From NCBI GenBank assembly GCA_963819975.1, contig CAWFYE010000014.1, positions 112,707 to 176,706 on the forward strand: a stretch of DNA of 64,000 nt. Direction: 5' to 3'. Origin of the DNA: Palsa-1392 sp963819975 (lineage in GTDB: Bacteria; Verrucomicrobiota; Verrucomicrobiia; Chthoniobacterales; UBA10450). Of this stretch, positions 61,741-64,000 are shown piece after piece. A program made the translations under genes and the position numbers. Below the pieces are notes generated by a model. That model did not search any database, was not told the DNA's origin, and saw only the letters and a list, made by a program, of their open reading frames with translations. Numbering within the stretch: position 1 is the stretch's first letter; every line of letters begins with the position of its first letter.

Positions 61741-61972
61741 TCAATCAGAACTGACTGGCATTTTGTCGCGGCGCACGATTTTACCGCCCCCGATCTTCTC
61801 GATGAGGCCGCGGGCAATGTTAAAGTCCTCGTCGAGTTCAAACGGCATGGAGCCGTAACCCGGGAGCGTAGCAGCAAGCGTGTCGAGGAGCACGAGTGAG
61901 GGTTGGCGACGGGGCTAGAACGAAGCCGTCGCTGATCGTGACGGTGCAGTAATTGAATCGAATTTTGGTCAT
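61741..61972 (-). pseudogene. Degraded or frameshifted small gene
   Basis: On the minus strand ATG 61972 opens a frame reading MTKIRFNYCTVTISDGFVLA, then drifts into nonsense. One frame over, after a TAG in GTTCTAGCCCC, the sequence regains coding character (PSLVLLDTLAATLPGYGSMP, then ELDEDFNIARGLIEKIGGG) and ends at TGA 61741. Joined by one indel they give a ~75-residue protein. I do not recognise it. The rest of 61697-62228 shows no other gene. Confidence 0.4.
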
Positions 61973-62228
61973 TGGGTTGGGGGGTCGAGGGTGAGGAACC
62001 AGCGGGGACAAACGATCTTCCCAATTTTCGACCGCATTCGCAAGCCGCATTTTTTCACCGGAGTCGGTTTGTCGGTCTGGCCGTCATTGGATTCAATCAT
62101 CTTGGTCACGGTGTTCGCTTCTTGTGATGACATTCGATAAAGCCTTGGTCTCGCGCTGGGTTTGAAGACAAGGTGTGTGATCTTGCTTGCGGGATTGATG
62201 GACGGCCACGACGCTCGTCTTCGTCCTT

Positions 62229-63536
62229 ATGAAACGACGTTTTGTTGATCCATTTTTTCCGAACAGACCAATGGATGACCCGGAACGGTTTTCTGGGAGG
62301 AAAGAGCAGGTTGATGAAGTCATTGATTCGCTTTTCCAAGTGAAGAGCGGCAACCCGAAACACACAATTATCACTGGGGATCGAGGAATCGGGAAGAGTT
62401 CGTTGCTGACACAGGCGCGGCTGGTGGCGCAGGGAAACAATGCGCTTCCAGACAGACTTGGCATTCAGATTGGCGTCGAAAGATTCAATTTTTTCGTTGC
62501 CTGGCATGACGCGGACGCTGGCCAAGATCCGAAACATGTTTCTCTAGGGCTCATGCGCGACGTCCAAACCTCCGCCGAACGATTTTTTAAGGGGCTGAAA
62601 TGGGAGTTGAACCTCGGCGGAATGCTAAAGCTGGCCGAACGGGAAGCGAATCAAGACAGTCTGTCCGATCTAGTGGCGGAGTTCTGTGCGGAGGCGACTA
62701 AAGCGAACGAGTTTTTCAAGAGCGAGGGTAAAGACGGTCTTTTGTTTTTCGTGGACGAGCTTGATCGAGTGCGCCCTGATGCGGGCATTGCCACATTCTT
62801 CAAACTAGCGACCGAACGACTGAGTCGCGAAAATCAGAAAAATATCGGTTTTTTTTGCGCCGGAATTACCGGTGCAATTCAACGACTCGAAGACGACCAC
62901 GGTTCCATTGGACGGGTATTTCGAGACATACCGATACCGCGTTTCGACGAGAACGAAACGACAGCAATAATTGTTTCTGGCTTCAAAAAAGTGGGATGTG
63001 GATACCATAGAACTATTCCGATGCGCGTTATCGAACTCTCAGCTGGCTTCCCGGAACCGGTTCATCTACTCGGCAGTGAGATGCTGTCGGTCGACAGCGA
63101 TGATTACATCGACCACGCCGATTTCGATAAATCTAAAGAGAAAATCATTTCAGACGTAAAGAAAAACAAACTAGACAATCTCCTGCGCGCCGCGGGAGGA
63201 GGGAAATATCAGAAGATTCTTTTAGGCATGGCGAACTATTCGGGTCCAAACGTTCCACTAAAGTTTTTGTGCGAAGACCTAGGATGGGAACAAAATCAGT
63301 TCAGCACAAACATGTCGACCTTAGTCGAACGTGAAGTGATCACGCGCCTCGATAAGGGCATCTACGGGTTCACCGATCCGTTGCTTAAGGAATACATTCG
63401 GAAATTTGGTATTATTGATGTGGACCCAAATCAAACCTCGTTGGAATTTGGAGACAGTTCTGATAATCCGTCGGGCGACGACGAACTTGGATCACCGAGT
63501 GGCGGCGATGCCACTCCCGCTGGAGCGCAGGGGTAA
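62229..63536 (+). CDS. P-loop AAA ATPase, ORC/Cdc6-like, with winged-helix tail
   Basis: 435 residues from ATG 62229. It opens with a short linker and a FSGRKEQVDEVIDSLFQ helix, as in AAA_16/ORC-type ATPases (FxGRxxE). Walker A is ITGDRGIGKSSLL (about residues 48-60) and Walker B is LLFFVDELDRVRP (about 171). A sensor-like Arg lies in GSIGRVFRDIPIPRF. Residues ~310-400 form a winged helix (VPLKFLCEDLGWEQNQFSTN, LVEREVITRLDKGIYGF), then an acidic low-complexity tail. The stop overlaps the next ATG (TAATG). It may act as a DNA- or partner-sensing switch in a defence or maintenance module. Confidence 0.8.
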   Translation: MKRRFVDPFFPNRPMDDPERFSGRKEQVDEVIDSLFQVKSGNPKHTIITGDRGIGKSSLLTQARLVAQGNNALPDRLGIQIGVERFNFFVAWHDADAGQDPKHVSLGLMRDVQTSAERFFKGLKWELNLGGMLKLAEREANQDSLSDLVAEFCAEATKANEFFKSEGKDGLLFFVDELDRVRPDAGIATFFKLATERLSRENQKNIGFFCAGITGAIQRLEDDHGSIGRVFRDIPIPRFDENETTAIIVSGFKKVGCGYHRTIPMRVIELSAGFPEPVHLLGSEMLSVDSDDYIDHADFDKSKEKIISDVKKNKLDNLLRAAGGGKYQKILLGMANYSGPNVPLKFLCEDLGWEQNQFSTNMSTLVEREVITRLDKGIYGFTDPLLKEYIRKFGIIDVDPNQTSLEFGDSSDNPSGDDELGSPSGGDATPAGAQG

Positions 63537-63841
63537 TGAGAGAATTTTGCATTATTCTCTTGGAAGGAGCTACGGCCGAGGGGCTGAAGAAATTCCACGA
63601 ATCAATTAAGCGAAATTCGAAAACTTGGTGGCATCATTTTTCAAACGTTTGGATTGTCGAAGGAGAATCTGCGGCGGCGTGGCGTGATAAATTGAAGCCA
63701 ACCGTAAGCGAAATTCCACGAAGCCATTTGCTAGTTTTGCGGTTGAAGGGCGGTCGCCAATGGGCCTACTTCGGACGTGATCAAGCCAAGCATACAAAAT
63801 GGCTGCAATCGGCGTTGTCAGGCTCGGACGAAGCTGAGTAA
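63536..63841 (+). CDS. Small SinR/Cas2-like ferredoxin-fold protein
   Basis: 101 residues starting inside the TAATG overlap with the ATPase gene. The order strand (FCIILLEGA), helix (TAEGLKKFHESIKRN), strand after a TWWHHFSNVWIVEGE stretch, helix (AAAWRDKLKPTV), strand (HLLVLRLKGGRQWAYFG) is a half-ferredoxin fold. The aromatic WWHH...WIV block and the LLVLRL strand match the pattern of SinR-family/Cas2-like small proteins (some Cas2 relatives, such as VapD, are RNases). No catalytic Asp of active Cas2 is obvious in the first strand. It is probably the functional partner of the ATPase. Confidence 0.6.
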   Translation: MREFCIILLEGATAEGLKKFHESIKRNSKTWWHHFSNVWIVEGESAAAWRDKLKPTVSEIPRSHLLVLRLKGGRQWAYFGRDQAKHTKWLQSALSGSDEAE

Positions 63842-63897
63842 CACGCTTCTCGGGGCCTTTCTCACGCAACCCGATGGTAAAGGCGCGTGTAGAAATA

Positions 63898-63921
63898 GTT
63901 CGAATCCCGTTAGGGCCGCCA
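63898..63921 (+). other. tRNA 3'-end-like sequence (possible second attachment remnant)
   Basis: GTTCGAATCCCGTTAGGGCCGCCA has the T loop, the 3' half of a T stem, an acceptor 3' strand (TAGGGCC), discriminator G and an encoded CCA. The bases before it do not form the other half of the T stem or any tRNA body. It is in the opposite orientation to the tRNA-Arg fragment and derives from a different tRNA. It may mark the end of one element or the start of another. Confidence 0.4.
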
Positions 63922-64000
63922 CACCCGCGGAATAGCATCCGAGGACAGCGTTGCGTCGGCAGTAGTGTTCCTGGGCGCTCCTCACGCGCAGGCGCGCTCG

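Larger units (their letters stand above)
60038..64000. mobile_element. Integrated element at tRNA-Arg, left end (right end outside window)
   Basis: The left boundary is the tRNA-Arg 3' fragment. Then come a tyrosine recombinase, a small ORF, a degraded ORF, and an ATPase/small-protein pair. The DNA from about 62.2 kb is visibly more AT-rich than the core region, and no exact octamer copy occurs after 59547. I find no second copy of the tRNA-Arg fragment up to 64000, so the element continues to the right, unless the tRNA-like sequence at 63898 marks a nested boundary. Confidence 0.7.

Noticed and set aside
63536..63841. Small protein considered as a true CRISPR Cas2
   Set aside because: No cas1, no repeat array and no clear catalytic Asp in the first strand; only fold-level similarity is claimed.

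Overview
The window reads as chromosomal DNA of a high-GC, Gram-negative bacterium, most likely a soil-type member of the Verrucomicrobiota (Chthoniobacterales-like). The pointers are a Kdo/LPS-transport operon, an O-antigen ligase, an exosortase-associated TIGR04073-type protein, many large secreted repeat proteins (kelch, HAF, NHL, PATR), and a GreA fused to a very large N-terminal region as in other PVC bacteria. This assignment is an inference from gene content; there is no rRNA or complete tRNA in the window.

Layout. 1-9.4 kb is accessory DNA: the end of a peptidoglycan amidase, a plant-like SABATH carboxyl methyltransferase, a DUF5946 protein, a TonB remnant, a RibD/DHFR-type reductase, two tandem kelch genes (the second frameshifted and shortened) and a HAF-repeat protein. 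9.7-17.2 kb holds a DUF998 membrane protein, a double TonB-C protein, the overlapping glpK-glpD-glpF glycerol operon and uvrB. 17.3-26 kb holds two secreted proteins sharing a duplicated C-terminal module, a murU-like/amgK pair for cell-wall sugar recycling split by a long hairpin, and degraded secreted proteins. 26-36 kb holds an MBL hydrolase, a Prc-type protease, a TPR-TPR-ExbB-ExbD-ExbD energy-transduction operon and an ECF sigma/anti-sigma pair. 36-41 kb holds a metal-uptake operon (small His/Cys membrane protein, porin, ZnuA-like binding protein, ZnuB-like permease) with no ATPase gene. 41-55.5 kb holds surface polysaccharide genes, pckG, a rhomboid-like protein, ptsN, mazG, scpA and the kdsA-lptC-lptA-lptB-hpf operon. 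55.5-60 kb holds the large GreA, TerC, a TIGR04073-type protein and a beta-lactamase-fold hydrolase.

At 60,038 a 49-nt 3' fragment of a tRNA-Arg gene, followed at once by a tyrosine recombinase, marks the left end of an integrated element that runs off the window. It carries a small DNA-binding-like ORF, a degraded ORF, and a tightly coupled pair: an ORC/Cdc6-like AAA ATPase plus a 101-residue SinR/Cas2-like ferredoxin-fold protein.

The most striking unexplained signal is a dispersed octamer, TCGTTAGG/CCTAACGA (usually extended to TCGTTAGGC). I count 36 exact copies, 18 in each orientation, all between 10.8 and 59.5 kb; base composition predicts one or two in the whole window. Copies fall in all kinds of genes, in several reading frames and between genes. 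None lies in the accessory first 10 kb or in the integrated island, so the motif behaves like a genome-wide DNA signal (comparable in style to HIP1, DUS or chi-like words) that marks native DNA.
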